From positions 1 to 37,277 of IMG/VR virus record IMGVR_UViG_3300050821_001155: DNA of 37,277 nucleotides, one strand, 5' to 3'. The stretch is from a virus. The notes under the pieces were generated by a model. It was not told where the DNA came from. It saw nothing but the letters and a program-made list of their open reading frames with translations, and did no database searches. Numbering within the stretch: position 1 is the first letter of the stretch; each line of letters starts with the position of its first letter. Made by a program: the position numbers and the translations under genes. This document shows positions 13,390-19,548 of the stretch, piece by piece.

Positions 13390-13580
13390 AAAGCACATTA
13401 AGTCCGCGACAAGACCAAGTCGCGCGATTATTGATCCACGGTCTTTCTGATAAACAAATCGCAAGCATGCTGAACTTCAGTCTCACTGCAGAAAAATCTC
13501 AGGTTCAAGAAATCTTCAATAAGCTTGGCGTTCGTAATAGATCAGCTGTTGCGGTTATCATGATGAGGAAACAACCATGA
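13386..13580 (+). CDS. Stand-alone LuxR-type HTH protein
   Basis: A 64-residue protein consisting almost entirely of a GerE/LuxR helix-turn-helix. LSPRQDQVARLLIHGLSDKQ opens the domain, IASMLNFSLTAEKSQVQEIF holds the turn and recognition helix, and NKLGVRNRSAVAVIMM ends it with the typical 'KLgvrnRteAv' motif. There is no sensor or receiver domain, so any control comes through a partner or DNA alone. Probably a phage transcription regulator. ATGA overlaps at both ends. Confidence 0.85.
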   Translation: MKSTLSPRQDQVARLLIHGLSDKQIASMLNFSLTAEKSQVQEIFNKLGVRNRSAVAVIMMRKQP

Positions 13581-13831
13581 CTCTAAAAGCGACTTGGATA
13601 GATGGGCACCGCCTCCCGCGAGCAAGGCCGGACCCGGAGTATCCTAACGGCATCAGCGTTGATCTATCAGAAGGCGCGGCCAAGACCTGCGCAATCGCGC
13701 TACACTATCCCGCGCCTCGCTGCGGCATGTACATTGTCTCCTGCGACACTTGCGGAAAGCGTGTCGTTGTTACAACCGCTGGACGGCCTGATGATCCTCG
13801 AAGCCTCCGGGTCGCTTGCAAGCTGCACTGA
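13577..13831 (+). CDS. Conserved phage protein with zinc-binding CxxC
   Basis: An 84-residue protein. The order WIDGHR, PNGISVDLS, LHYPAPRCGMYIVSCDTCGK, then VTTAGRPDDPRSLRVACK is a pattern I recall in small proteins shared by many alphaproteobacterial phages and prophages. Cys pairs (RCG..., SCDTCG, ACK) suggest one metal site. Function unknown. It is coupled to the LuxR-type gene by an ATGA overlap. Confidence 0.7.
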   Translation: MTLKATWIDGHRLPRARPDPEYPNGISVDLSEGAAKTCAIALHYPAPRCGMYIVSCDTCGKRVVVTTAGRPDDPRSLRVACKLH

Positions 13832-13832
13832 A

Positions 13833-14078
13833 ATGGAAATATGGCGATGTGATAAATGCCGTCGCCCTTACTGGGAGTGTATATGCATGAAAATTGCTAC
13901 TTGTAAGCAATGTGGTAGACCGATCCACCTTGTCAAGACCGGGGTAACAACCTACAAATGGGTAACCAATCCGGCGAAACCAAATAAGACTTGGACATGT
14001 TCTACCAGTATTGACTTTCCACTCCGCGCTCACGCGCCACGCGAAAGGGAGACCGACCATGACAATACGAGTTCCTGA
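13833..14078 (+). CDS. Small Cys-rich zinc-finger-like protein
   Basis: The start chosen is ATG 13833, one base after the previous stop; the product is 81 residues. Cys residues are arranged as CDKC, ECIC, CKQC in the first 35 residues, suggesting one or two zinc knuckles. The rest is basic and probably flexible (PLRAHAPRERETDHDNTSS). An internal ATG at 13887 follows GGGAG and is an alternative. A long in-frame extension back to 13602 overlaps the previous gene and is rejected. Confidence 0.5.
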   Translation: MEIWRCDKCRRPYWECICMKIATCKQCGRPIHLVKTGVTTYKWVTNPAKPNKTWTCSTSIDFPLRAHAPRERETDHDNTSS

Positions 14079-14325
14079 AACTCGCTGCCTAAGTTGCGGT
14101 GTACGATTGGACGCAGCGACACAGGTTGCTAAACCCGGAGAGCCACATCACTCGGAGCGCCCCAGCGAAACTGAATTCTGGTTTACAATTTGTATAGCGT
14201 GCGGTCATCTCATGGCAGTCAATCGCGATCTAACACTGCGAGAATTAACGGACGCGGAGGCGATTGATCTCACGGGCGACAGCCGCATTGTCGCAATCAA
14301 TAGGGTCAGAGGAAAGATCAAATGA
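14059..14325 (+). CDS. Zinc-ribbon protein, paralogue of the one at 10199
   Basis: An 88-residue protein with CLSCG near residue 10 and CIACGHLM near 47, followed by NRDLTLRELTDAEAIDLTG. The same order occurs in the gene at 10199, but without the membrane segment. ATG 14059 follows AAAGGGAG (14044-14051). The start overlaps the preceding gene. It is probably a soluble zinc ribbon binding nucleic acid or protein; the role is unknown. Confidence 0.68.
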   Translation: MTIRVPETRCLSCGVRLDAATQVAKPGEPHHSERPSETEFWFTICIACGHLMAVNRDLTLRELTDAEAIDLTGDSRIVAINRVRGKIK

Positions 14326-14585
14326 ACGTAAGGCGCGTTGGAGACGTAATCAAAAAGCGTCTCCGCAATAATGGCTACTCTCTCGGCTTAGAATTTCCGT
14401 ACATCTATTACAAACACGGACGAAGCCAATGGATAGTCTGGCACCGCCACACCGGGAAGGTAGTCTACGTCAGCCCCAGTGAAAACATATACGAAGCGGA
14501 GAAGCAAGCTAGCAACGAGTGCCACCGCCTCAATGGCCTAGACCCCAGCCACGTAGACGTAGCCGCCATCGACTCCACCCCATAA
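14322..14585 (+). CDS. Small hypothetical protein, last plus-strand gene
   Basis: An 87-residue basic protein: MNVRRVGDVIKKRLRNNGYS, then an aromatic-rich beta segment (FPYIYYKHGRSQWIVWHRHT) and a helix (NIYEAEKQASNECHRLNG). ATGA overlap with the zinc-ribbon gene. It ends just before the first of the two leftward terminators. Not recognised. Confidence 0.6.
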   Translation: MNVRRVGDVIKKRLRNNGYSLGLEFPYIYYKHGRSQWIVWHRHTGKVVYVSPSENIYEAEKQASNECHRLNGLDPSHVDVAAIDSTP

Positions 14586-14587
14586 AT

Positions 14588-14620
14588 AAAAAGGACCCCG
14601 ATGCTTGGTGAGCACCGGGG
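14588..14620 (-). terminator. Leftward intrinsic terminator 2
   Basis: On the minus strand a stem (CCCCG/CGGGG and TGCT/AGCA with one mismatch; 14596-14620) is followed by TCCTTTTTATTT. The T tract lies only on the minus side, so it ends leftward transcripts, as a backup to the hairpin at 14677. Confidence 0.7.
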
Positions 14621-14671
14621 CAAGTTCTCCAAAGAGGTGAGAGAGCACTACATCGAGAACCTCCCTGGAAT

Positions 14672-14704
14672 AAAAAGACCCCTGGTCGTTTCCGACCAAG
14701 GGTC
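14672..14704 (-). terminator. Leftward intrinsic terminator 1
   Basis: On the minus strand GACCC-TGGTCG-type arms (14677-14688 with 14693-14704, one C/A mismatch, loop 4 bases) are followed by TTTTTA (14672-14676). This is the first stop for the late transcript after the RHH gene. The 250-base stretch 14586-14835 otherwise holds no gene I can support. Confidence 0.78.
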
Positions 14705-14835
14705 AAGGCTGGGGAGGAATCAAGATCGTTTCCTAACCTGTGTTTGTTTGACTGTGGCGCGATACTGCTGCCTGAGGCGCTTCAATCTAAGTCGCGTAAT
14801 GATCCGCTGGCGCAGCCGCTGACAATATGAGCATG

Positions 14836-15063
14836 TCATGACTTTCCTCTATCACCTTCCTTGTAATGCTGTAACACGAACACCCGTACAGCTGATGAAA
14901 GATTTGATCTCATATTCGGATTGTGCTGTGCGATCCTAGCAATCAACGAGTAGACCCCCACGCCTTGCTCCGCTGCCATCTGACGTAGCGCCGTCCAAAA
15001 CTCCTCCTCGATACTGAGGCTTGTTTGGTGTCCATGGAGTTCGATGGATTTTCTATTACCCAT
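14836..15063 (-). CDS. Ribbon-helix-helix protein (RHH_4 type)
   Basis: A 75-residue protein. The pattern KSIELHGHQTSLSIEEEFWT, then ALRQMAAEQGVGVYSLIARI, and NLSSAVRVFVLQHYK matches the RHH_4 family typical of alphaproteobacteria: a beta strand with 'lhGHrTSlslE..FW', two helices and 'nLSSAlRvfvL'. It binds DNA as a dimer. ATG 15063 follows GGAG at a good distance; upstream ATG 15093 is an alternative. It lies at the end of the late operon, after the endolysin, and may regulate late genes or lysogeny. Confidence 0.8.
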   Translation of the reverse strand: MGNRKSIELHGHQTSLSIEEEFWTALRQMAAEQGVGVYSLIARIAQHNPNMRSNLSSAVRVFVLQHYKEGDRGKS

Positions 15064-15109
15064 GAGATGTACTCCATCGCAGCGCCTCCCCATACCCCTT
15101 CCAAATCTA

Positions 15110-16390
15110 TCAGCTCACTTCCGCTTCCACCCAGCGCCAATCCACGCGACCCTTTCCATCGATGCCCAGCGCCTCCGCCATAGCGGGAGAAATGTCGATG
15201 CCAGCGCCGTTCGGGACGATGCCAGCGTTAGGGCCACGTGGGCAAGGCTCCCCGTTCTCGTAACAAGTCTCCGCTAACGGTCGCGTGCCAAGTTCGGGAT
15301 AGTTGTCATCCACGAACCACGGTCCCTTATCTCCCACCCAACCTTCCGCCTGCCTCCCGTTCTCGCAATTGATGACCATAACATATCGTCCATTTGGTCC
15401 GGCGTTCTCAACAGCCCAGGGCAGCGCCACATAAAATTCTGTATCATCGAGATACGGGCCATTCCCATTACTATCATAAGGCGGATATGCGGAATACTCG
15501 TCATCCGCCTCGCCGCCAAAGACTGTCGTGATGATGTTTGTTTGATTATCGGGTATTACGGGCTCACCCTGGCCCGGAGGAAAAGGGCGATCAGTCTCCG
15601 GTGGTGATTGATTATGAAATTCCTCGCCATTGAGAACGACAGTAACATCTCCTCGCATCTTAATGAATAGATCAACGACCGGCTGGCCTGGCCGGTATCT
15701 ACCATAGACTGTCGCGCCGTTGATCAAGCATTGTACTGCGCCGTGCGCCGCGCCGGTTATCTCAACGCGGTTATCTCCAGACACTTCTGGCGGTGGCTGA
15801 AAATCAGGATCAGGCGGTTCAATCGGCGGTCTCTCCGCGACCTGATCCAGATCGACATCAGCTATCATTTCCGCAATCGCTTGACAGATCGCTTCGCGAT
15901 GCTTCCGCCCATTAGCGCAATCCGCGGAGCTATCACAAAACCAAACCTCAAGTAGAATAGCCGGGCAATCCGTACCATTCAGGAACGCCAGGTCACCTCG
16001 ATACTTGGGCCCACGGTCTTTGAAGTCTCCTGCCTGTGCGATCGCAGCGGACACTTCCCGCGCCAGCGTCTCTTGAGTGACGTACAAAACCTCGCACCCC
16101 ATCGGGGATGACGTTGTTTGATTCGCGTTCAGATGTACGCTAACATCTAGCTCGCGATCCTGATCATTGTGCCATTCGACAATGCGATTCAAATTCTCCG
16201 ATTGACTCGTTGAAACATCATCGTGAAACTTTTCGCTCGCGTGCCCGTTCTCGATCAGCATCTCATGGACACGATCAACTATATCTCTAACCTCGTCCAC
16301 CTCATCGTTGTAAGGCTCCGGGTTGGGAGACGCTGACGCGCCTCGAATGTGCAGCCCGTGACCACTGCTGATGGCGATTGCTCTGGCCAT
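15110..16390 (-). CDS. Endolysin: amidase_3 with C-terminal DPBB domain
   Basis: This 426-residue protein has an N-terminal N-acetylmuramoyl-L-alanine amidase (Amidase_3) with zinc ligands in ISSGHGLHIRGA (His11), a Glu near the DEVDEV region, DVSVHLNAN (second His) and the catalytic Glu in ILLEVWFCD (about residue 148). A Pro-rich linker (about 188-205) and a strand-rich middle follow. The C-terminus (about 300-426) has double-psi beta-barrel features: YVMVINCENGRQAEGWVGDK, and AGIDISPAMAEALGIDGKGR ending VDWRWVEAEV, as in RlpA and expansin-like proteins. The protein would cut peptidoglycan at the end of infection. ATG 16390 follows AGGAG. Confidence 0.85.
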   Translation of the reverse strand: MARAIAISSGHGLHIRGASASPNPEPYNDEVDEVRDIVDRVHEMLIENGHASEKFHDDVSTSQSENLNRIVEWHNDQDRELDVSVHLNANQTTSSPMGCEVLYVTQETLAREVSAAIAQAGDFKDRGPKYRGDLAFLNGTDCPAILLEVWFCDSSADCANGRKHREAICQAIAEMIADVDLDQVAERPPIEPPDPDFQPPPEVSGDNRVEITGAAHGAVQCLINGATVYGRYRPGQPVVDLFIKMRGDVTVVLNGEEFHNQSPPETDRPFPPGQGEPVIPDNQTNIITTVFGGEADDEYSAYPPYDSNGNGPYLDDTEFYVALPWAVENAGPNGRYVMVINCENGRQAEGWVGDKGPWFVDDNYPELGTRPLAETCYENGEPCPRGPNAGIVPNGAGIDISPAMAEALGIDGKGRVDWRWVEAEVS

Positions 16391-16392
16391 TG

Positions 16393-16596
16393 TTAGCTCC
16401 TATAGAGAACATGATAGCGCGGCAGGACTCCGGTTCTGCCATCGATGTAAAGCACGGCTACGATCTTAACCGGATCAATCGACTGATCGATCAAAGCGTT
16501 GTTGAGCGCCTCAATTGTCGTCTCGCAGAAAAACTCTTTGATAGGTCCGCTCGCGTTCGTATCGAGCGGAGGCGGATGAGGAGGAGGCATACTCAT
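16393..16596 (-). CDS. Small protein of the lysis cassette
   Basis: A 67-residue protein with a Pro-rich start (MSMPPPHPPPLDTNASGPIK) followed by a compact alpha/beta part (IVAVLYIDGRTGVLPRYHVL). It lies directly before the endolysin gene with two bases between, and overlaps the membrane protein upstream (ATGA). No membrane segment. Function unknown; its position suggests a lysis accessory. Confidence 0.55.
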   Translation of the reverse strand: MSMPPPHPPPLDTNASGPIKEFFCETTIEALNNALIDQSIDPVKIVAVLYIDGRTGVLPRYHVLYRS

Positions 16597-17012
16597 TTCT
16601 TTTCGTCTGAGCTTGGCTTGTAGCGCGGAAAGGCTACCTCAGTCGGGCAGTGTATCGGGTCCCAGGATAACGCATTCCTTCGAGCACGTACATATGCGCT
16701 CAATCCTACATTCATTCCTTCAACGGCACGCTTAGGTTGATCAGAAGGGTCTTTAATCCAGATATCAAACAAATGAGCGACGTGCTGCTGTACAGCTTGG
16801 TCAAGAGCCGCCAAAACTTGCTGACGAACATGATTGATCAGTTCATTTGAAACACATTGGACTTCAGGTAGCTGCGGCGACTGCGCGTGCGCCTCGTCCT
16901 CCCCCACAATACGATTAATGAAAAACAAAAGACCAAACACAAGCAATACTATTACAACGGCAAGCACAATGCGCTTACCAATGCTGAGTGTTTCGAGTTG
17001 AGGGATTTTCAT
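16593..17012 (-). CDS. Membrane-anchored lysis-region protein
   Basis: A 139-residue protein with one N-terminal transmembrane segment (RIVLAVVIVLLVFGLLFFIN, about residues 14-33). A soluble domain with helical stretch (ELINHVRQQVLAALDQAVQQ) and two Cys (QCVS, HCPT) follows. An AHAQS sequence after the helix could be a signal-peptidase site. The layout fits an inner-membrane spanin-like or holin-regulator protein beside the endolysin, but the family is not recognised. ATG 17012 is chosen because the membrane segment follows closely. Confidence 0.6.
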   Translation of the reverse strand: MKIPQLETLSIGKRIVLAVVIVLLVFGLLFFINRIVGEDEAHAQSPQLPEVQCVSNELINHVRQQVLAALDQAVQQHVAHLFDIWIKDPSDQPKRAVEGMNVGLSAYVRARRNALSWDPIHCPTEVAFPRYKPSSDEKK

Positions 17013-17013
17013 T

Positions 17014-17106
17014 TCAGCGCACCGGGAATACAATCAGGATAGCCAACGCTATCCCCAATAGCGCAAACAGCGCTAACACTACAAGTAGACGTTCCCACCA
17101 TTTCAT
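17014..17106 (-). CDS. 30-residue membrane microprotein, possible holin
   Basis: A short ORF encodes MKWWERLLVVLALFALLG followed by IALAILIVFPVR. It has a charged start, one hydrophobic helix of about 22 residues and a final Arg. It lies just upstream of the membrane protein at 16593 (stop one base before that ATG), in the lysis cassette. Position and form fit a small single-pass holin or membrane partner. A GC-rich hairpin (17114-17136) lies ahead of it; the ribosome site is weak. Confidence 0.5.
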   Translation of the reverse strand: MKWWERLLVVLALFALLGIALAILIVFPVR

Positions 17107-17113
17107 GGATGTA

Positions 17114-17136
17114 ACCCGGCGCTATTCGCGCCGGGT
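17114..17136 (-). promoter_or_regulatory. Perfect 9-bp GC-rich hairpin before lysis genes
   Basis: ACCCGGCGC and GCGCCGGGT flank a 5-base loop. On the minus strand the stem is followed by TACATCC and then the microprotein ATG; there is no T run. It lies 39 bases after the end of the Pro/Gly-rich gene. It could slow transcription into the lysis genes, or block their ribosome site. Confidence 0.5.
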
Positions 17137-17175
17137 CTCGCGTCGTTGTTGCCGCCGCTCCTGGCCGCTAGTCAG

Positions 17176-17850
17176 TCAGGTCTTCGATGGCGTTGGCACG
17201 CCGGGATGCTCACCAGACGGCGCGATCACAGTGATCCAACCGCTCGATGGCGTCCAGGCAGTTACCACATCCCAATTCTCTAACACTTCTGGCTTCTCCT
17301 CAGAGCCAGGAGGTGGTAATACAATCGGGTGCGTGGGTATCCCAGGCACTCCCGCACTCGGCGGAATGTAGATGGGATGCTCAGGCTTCGCTCCAGGAAT
17401 AGTTCCTGGTGGTAGATAGATCGGAGGCGTTGGCGTCGGCTGTGGGCCTGGACCACCGATGTCAGGATACGGAGGAGCGCCGCCCCAAATTCCTGGAGGC
17501 CTGCCACCTGGAGCAATCGGATGCGACGGATGCGGTTGATGTCCAGGCAATCCCTGATCGGGATAGAGCGGAGGCCCACCCCAAATTCCTGGAGGCCTGC
17601 CACCTGGAGCAATCGGATGAGCCGGGTGCCCTGGAGACGGCCAGATGCCTGGAGGAGCACCAGGAAGTCCCTGATCAGGATACGGAGGCGCGACCCCACC
17701 CCAGTATCCCGGAGGCGGACCACCTGGAGCAATCGGGTGAGCCGGATAACCTGGACCCGGCCAAATACCCGGAGGCGGACCACCTGGAGCAATCGGGTGC
17801 GACGGCTCACCACTCGATACTGGAACAATCATAGCAAGGAAAGGCTGCAT
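17176..17850 (-). CDS. Pro/Gly-rich repeat protein, tail-associated
   Basis: A 224-residue protein dominated by four copies of a Pro/Gly unit starting HPIAPGGPPPGIW (or HPIAPGGRPPGIW), each followed by a variable Pro-rich spacer such as GGPPLYPDQGLPG. Then a Pro-rich arm (PPIYLPPGTIPGAKPEHPIY) leads to a folded end (VLENWDVVTAWTPSSGWITV). Proteins with this HPIAPGG pattern occur near tail-fibre genes in tailed phages of soil Proteobacteria. An extended spacer or glue protein of the particle surface is plausible. ATG 17850 follows AGGAG; the in-frame extension to 18036 overlaps the LamG gene and is rejected. Confidence 0.7.
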   Translation of the reverse strand: MQPFLAMIVPVSSGEPSHPIAPGGPPPGIWPGPGYPAHPIAPGGPPPGYWGGVAPPYPDQGLPGAPPGIWPSPGHPAHPIAPGGRPPGIWGGPPLYPDQGLPGHQPHPSHPIAPGGRPPGIWGGAPPYPDIGGPGPQPTPTPPIYLPPGTIPGAKPEHPIYIPPSAGVPGIPTHPIVLPPPGSEEKPEVLENWDVVTAWTPSSGWITVIAPSGEHPGVPTPSKT

Positions 17851-17896
17851 GTTAACTCCTTTATTTTGAGAGATGGTAGATGTAGTGCAGGGTAGT

Positions 17897-18679
17897 TCAG
17901 TTATTACAGAACGCCAGAACTGGCGGTGTGAAGTTCGCGGTGTAGCGCGCGACGTTGGAGATGCGCGCCTCGTCAATAAAACTACCTGATGGCTGAACGT
18001 AGGTCGCGCTATAGGAACGACCAATCTTCGACCCAACGCTCGCGGACCCTACCACATTAGAGTTAGTTCCACCGCCACCAGACGCTTGATTACCATCTGT
18101 GTAGAATTGAATAGCATTTGATTGACGAACCACAGCATAGTGATGCCAGACATTAGGCGTGAACACAGTCGCTGCGGTAGGAGTAGCAGTGATCCCAGCG
18201 CCAGCTATTTGTATGGTTAGGTTAGGTTGAGCGTATGGACCTAACCAAGTCGTTTGATCGTCTCCGATCCAACCCATATATGTCGGCGCTGTTGTTGGAA
18301 AATATAGCCAAGCCTCAACTGTGAAGTCGGTGCTCGCTGGGATCAATACACCAGCGGCCGCTGGAAGTTGAGCGTAGGACGTTCCGCCTGTAACAATACT
18401 AAGCGAGTAGGTTCCAAACTTCGCTTGCGTTGTCGAGTAGACCGCGCCTCCGTTGAGCGTGAGTGTCTTAGCTCCGCTGCTACCGTTATCCGCTCCGGTA
18501 TTATCAAAGTGCCAGAGCCCAACGACGTTCGCGAAGGTCCCACCACCGCCAGTGTTAGACGTACACGCGGGAGCGCCAGTGCTCCGAATACCCGGAGGCA
18601 ACGAGGTACCAGGAAGCTGCGCGAGCGAATAAGAGCCTAACGCGAGACCCGCCGCGACGAGTGCTCCAGCAAAATTCAT
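17897..18679 (-). CDS. LamG-domain protein with signal peptide
   Basis: A 260-residue protein. The N-terminus MNFAGALVAAGLALGSYSLA is a predicted Sec signal peptide. The main part is a LamG-like jelly-roll: VVGLWHFDNTGADNGSSGAK, KFGTYSLSIVTGGTSYAQLP, FTVEAWLYFPTTAPTYMGWI, VWHHYAVVRQSNAIQFYTDG and SFIDEARISNVARYTANFTP, the usual strand order of phage and bacterial glycan-binding domains. It could bind host polysaccharide as a receptor-binding or exported accessory protein. The start overlaps the previous stop (ATGA). A signal peptide on a tail-region protein is unusual. Confidence 0.8.
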   Translation of the reverse strand: MNFAGALVAAGLALGSYSLAQLPGTSLPPGIRSTGAPACTSNTGGGGTFANVVGLWHFDNTGADNGSSGAKTLTLNGGAVYSTTQAKFGTYSLSIVTGGTSYAQLPAAAGVLIPASTDFTVEAWLYFPTTAPTYMGWIGDDQTTWLGPYAQPNLTIQIAGAGITATPTAATVFTPNVWHHYAVVRQSNAIQFYTDGNQASGGGGTNSNVVGSASVGSKIGRSYSATYVQPSGSFIDEARISNVARYTANFTPPVLAFCNN

Positions 18680-19548
18680 TTGATATCTTTCAGCAATGCG
18701 CCGCCGATGCAAAATGTTGCTGTAACGCAAGTGTAGCCAATCGCGTCTACCGCACTCGCTGTCGTTGATAGAACATAGTTACAAGCGCCGGCACATTTTA
18801 GAATTGTATTGATCGTCGGTGGGATAGTGCGGCTTCCGGTACCATCCTGAATAAATCGTAACACTCCGGCTTGCCCAGCCTTGACGTTGGAGAACGTAAT
18901 TGTCGTGATGTTACCTGTAAGCGTAACCGCAGCATTGATGAATGTATTGAAGTCGAAGGTCGTTGTCGTCCCGTAGGTGACCGGAACTTCGGCGGTGAAT
19001 ACCTTGTCGGCTGCGAGGAGTTTGTTCGCTGTGGCGGCAGCGAACTGCGCGACGGTCGCGATGTCCGCCGCTACGGTCCCGCCTCCTGGTAGCGCACCGC
19101 CTGTCAGCCCGGTACCAGCGTTGACGTGGCCAGTCGTTAGTCGCGTGTTCGCCAGCGACCCGGAGGCTATGTTAGTCGCGTTCGTAGCATCGACCGTAGC
19201 GGAAGGCGCAAAGGCATTCCCACTGGTTTTCGTACATGTAAAATTCGGCGCGGAAAAAGTACAGTCACCACCCGGCACGAACTCGCCATAGAGACCGCCA
19301 TTGTTAAATGGTATACGGCCGGACGTACCCCCGGTGATCGGTGTAGCATTAACAGTGATTGCAGCTCCTGGCAGGTCCGCTCCTACTAGAGTGCGGAAGC
19401 CGGGAAGACCGGCACCACCCGAAGGTGGACCGGCGCAAACTGTATTCGCGTTAGGTTGCCCGGCGCATTGCGCGCGACCTTCGCCTGCGCTTGATAGGAA
19501 CGCTGCCGCCGCAACTAACAGTGGTAAGATTAACCTTCGATAAACCAT
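18676..19548 (-). CDS. Fibre-like protein with signal peptide
   Basis: A 290-residue protein. MVYRRLILPLLVAAAAFLSS followed by AGEGRAQ is a clear Sec signal peptide with an AxA-like site. The body is Gly/Thr/Asn-rich and beta-helical in look (GRIPFNNGGLYGEFVPGGDC). The C-terminal domain (FINAAVTLTGNITTITFSNV, then KAGQAGVLRFIQDGTGSRTI) matches a common tail-fibre distal module. Cys pairs (CAGACN, CVTATFC) suggest disulfides. It overlaps the collagen-like fibre gene by 19 bases. A receptor-binding or surface protein is likely; why it is exported is unclear. Confidence 0.7.
   Translation of the reverse strand: MVYRRLILPLLVAAAAFLSSAGEGRAQCAGQPNANTVCAGPPSGGAGLPGFRTLVGADLPGAAITVNATPITGGTSGRIPFNNGGLYGEFVPGGDCTFSAPNFTCTKTSGNAFAPSATVDATNATNIASGSLANTRLTTGHVNAGTGLTGGALPGGGTVAADIATVAQFAAATANKLLAADKVFTAEVPVTYGTTTTFDFNTFINAAVTLTGNITTITFSNVKAGQAGVLRFIQDGTGSRTIPPTINTILKCAGACNYVLSTTASAVDAIGYTCVTATFCIGGALLKDIK

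Noticed and set aside
13602-13832. Long N-terminal extension of the Cys-rich gene at 13833
   Set aside because: It lies fully over the gene at 13577 in another frame and reads as low-similarity shadow sequence.
14601-14822. Plus-strand ORF of 73 residues after the last early gene
   Set aside because: It runs through both leftward terminators, has no ribosome site and odd composition; it is probably a chance frame.
17114-17136. Intrinsic terminator before the lysis genes
   Set aside because: The stem is strong but neither strand has a following T tract, so it is listed as a regulatory hairpin only.
17480-17800. CRISPR-like array
   Set aside because: The repeated DNA is imperfect, in frame and encodes the HPIAPGG protein repeats; spacers are not of uniform unique sequence.
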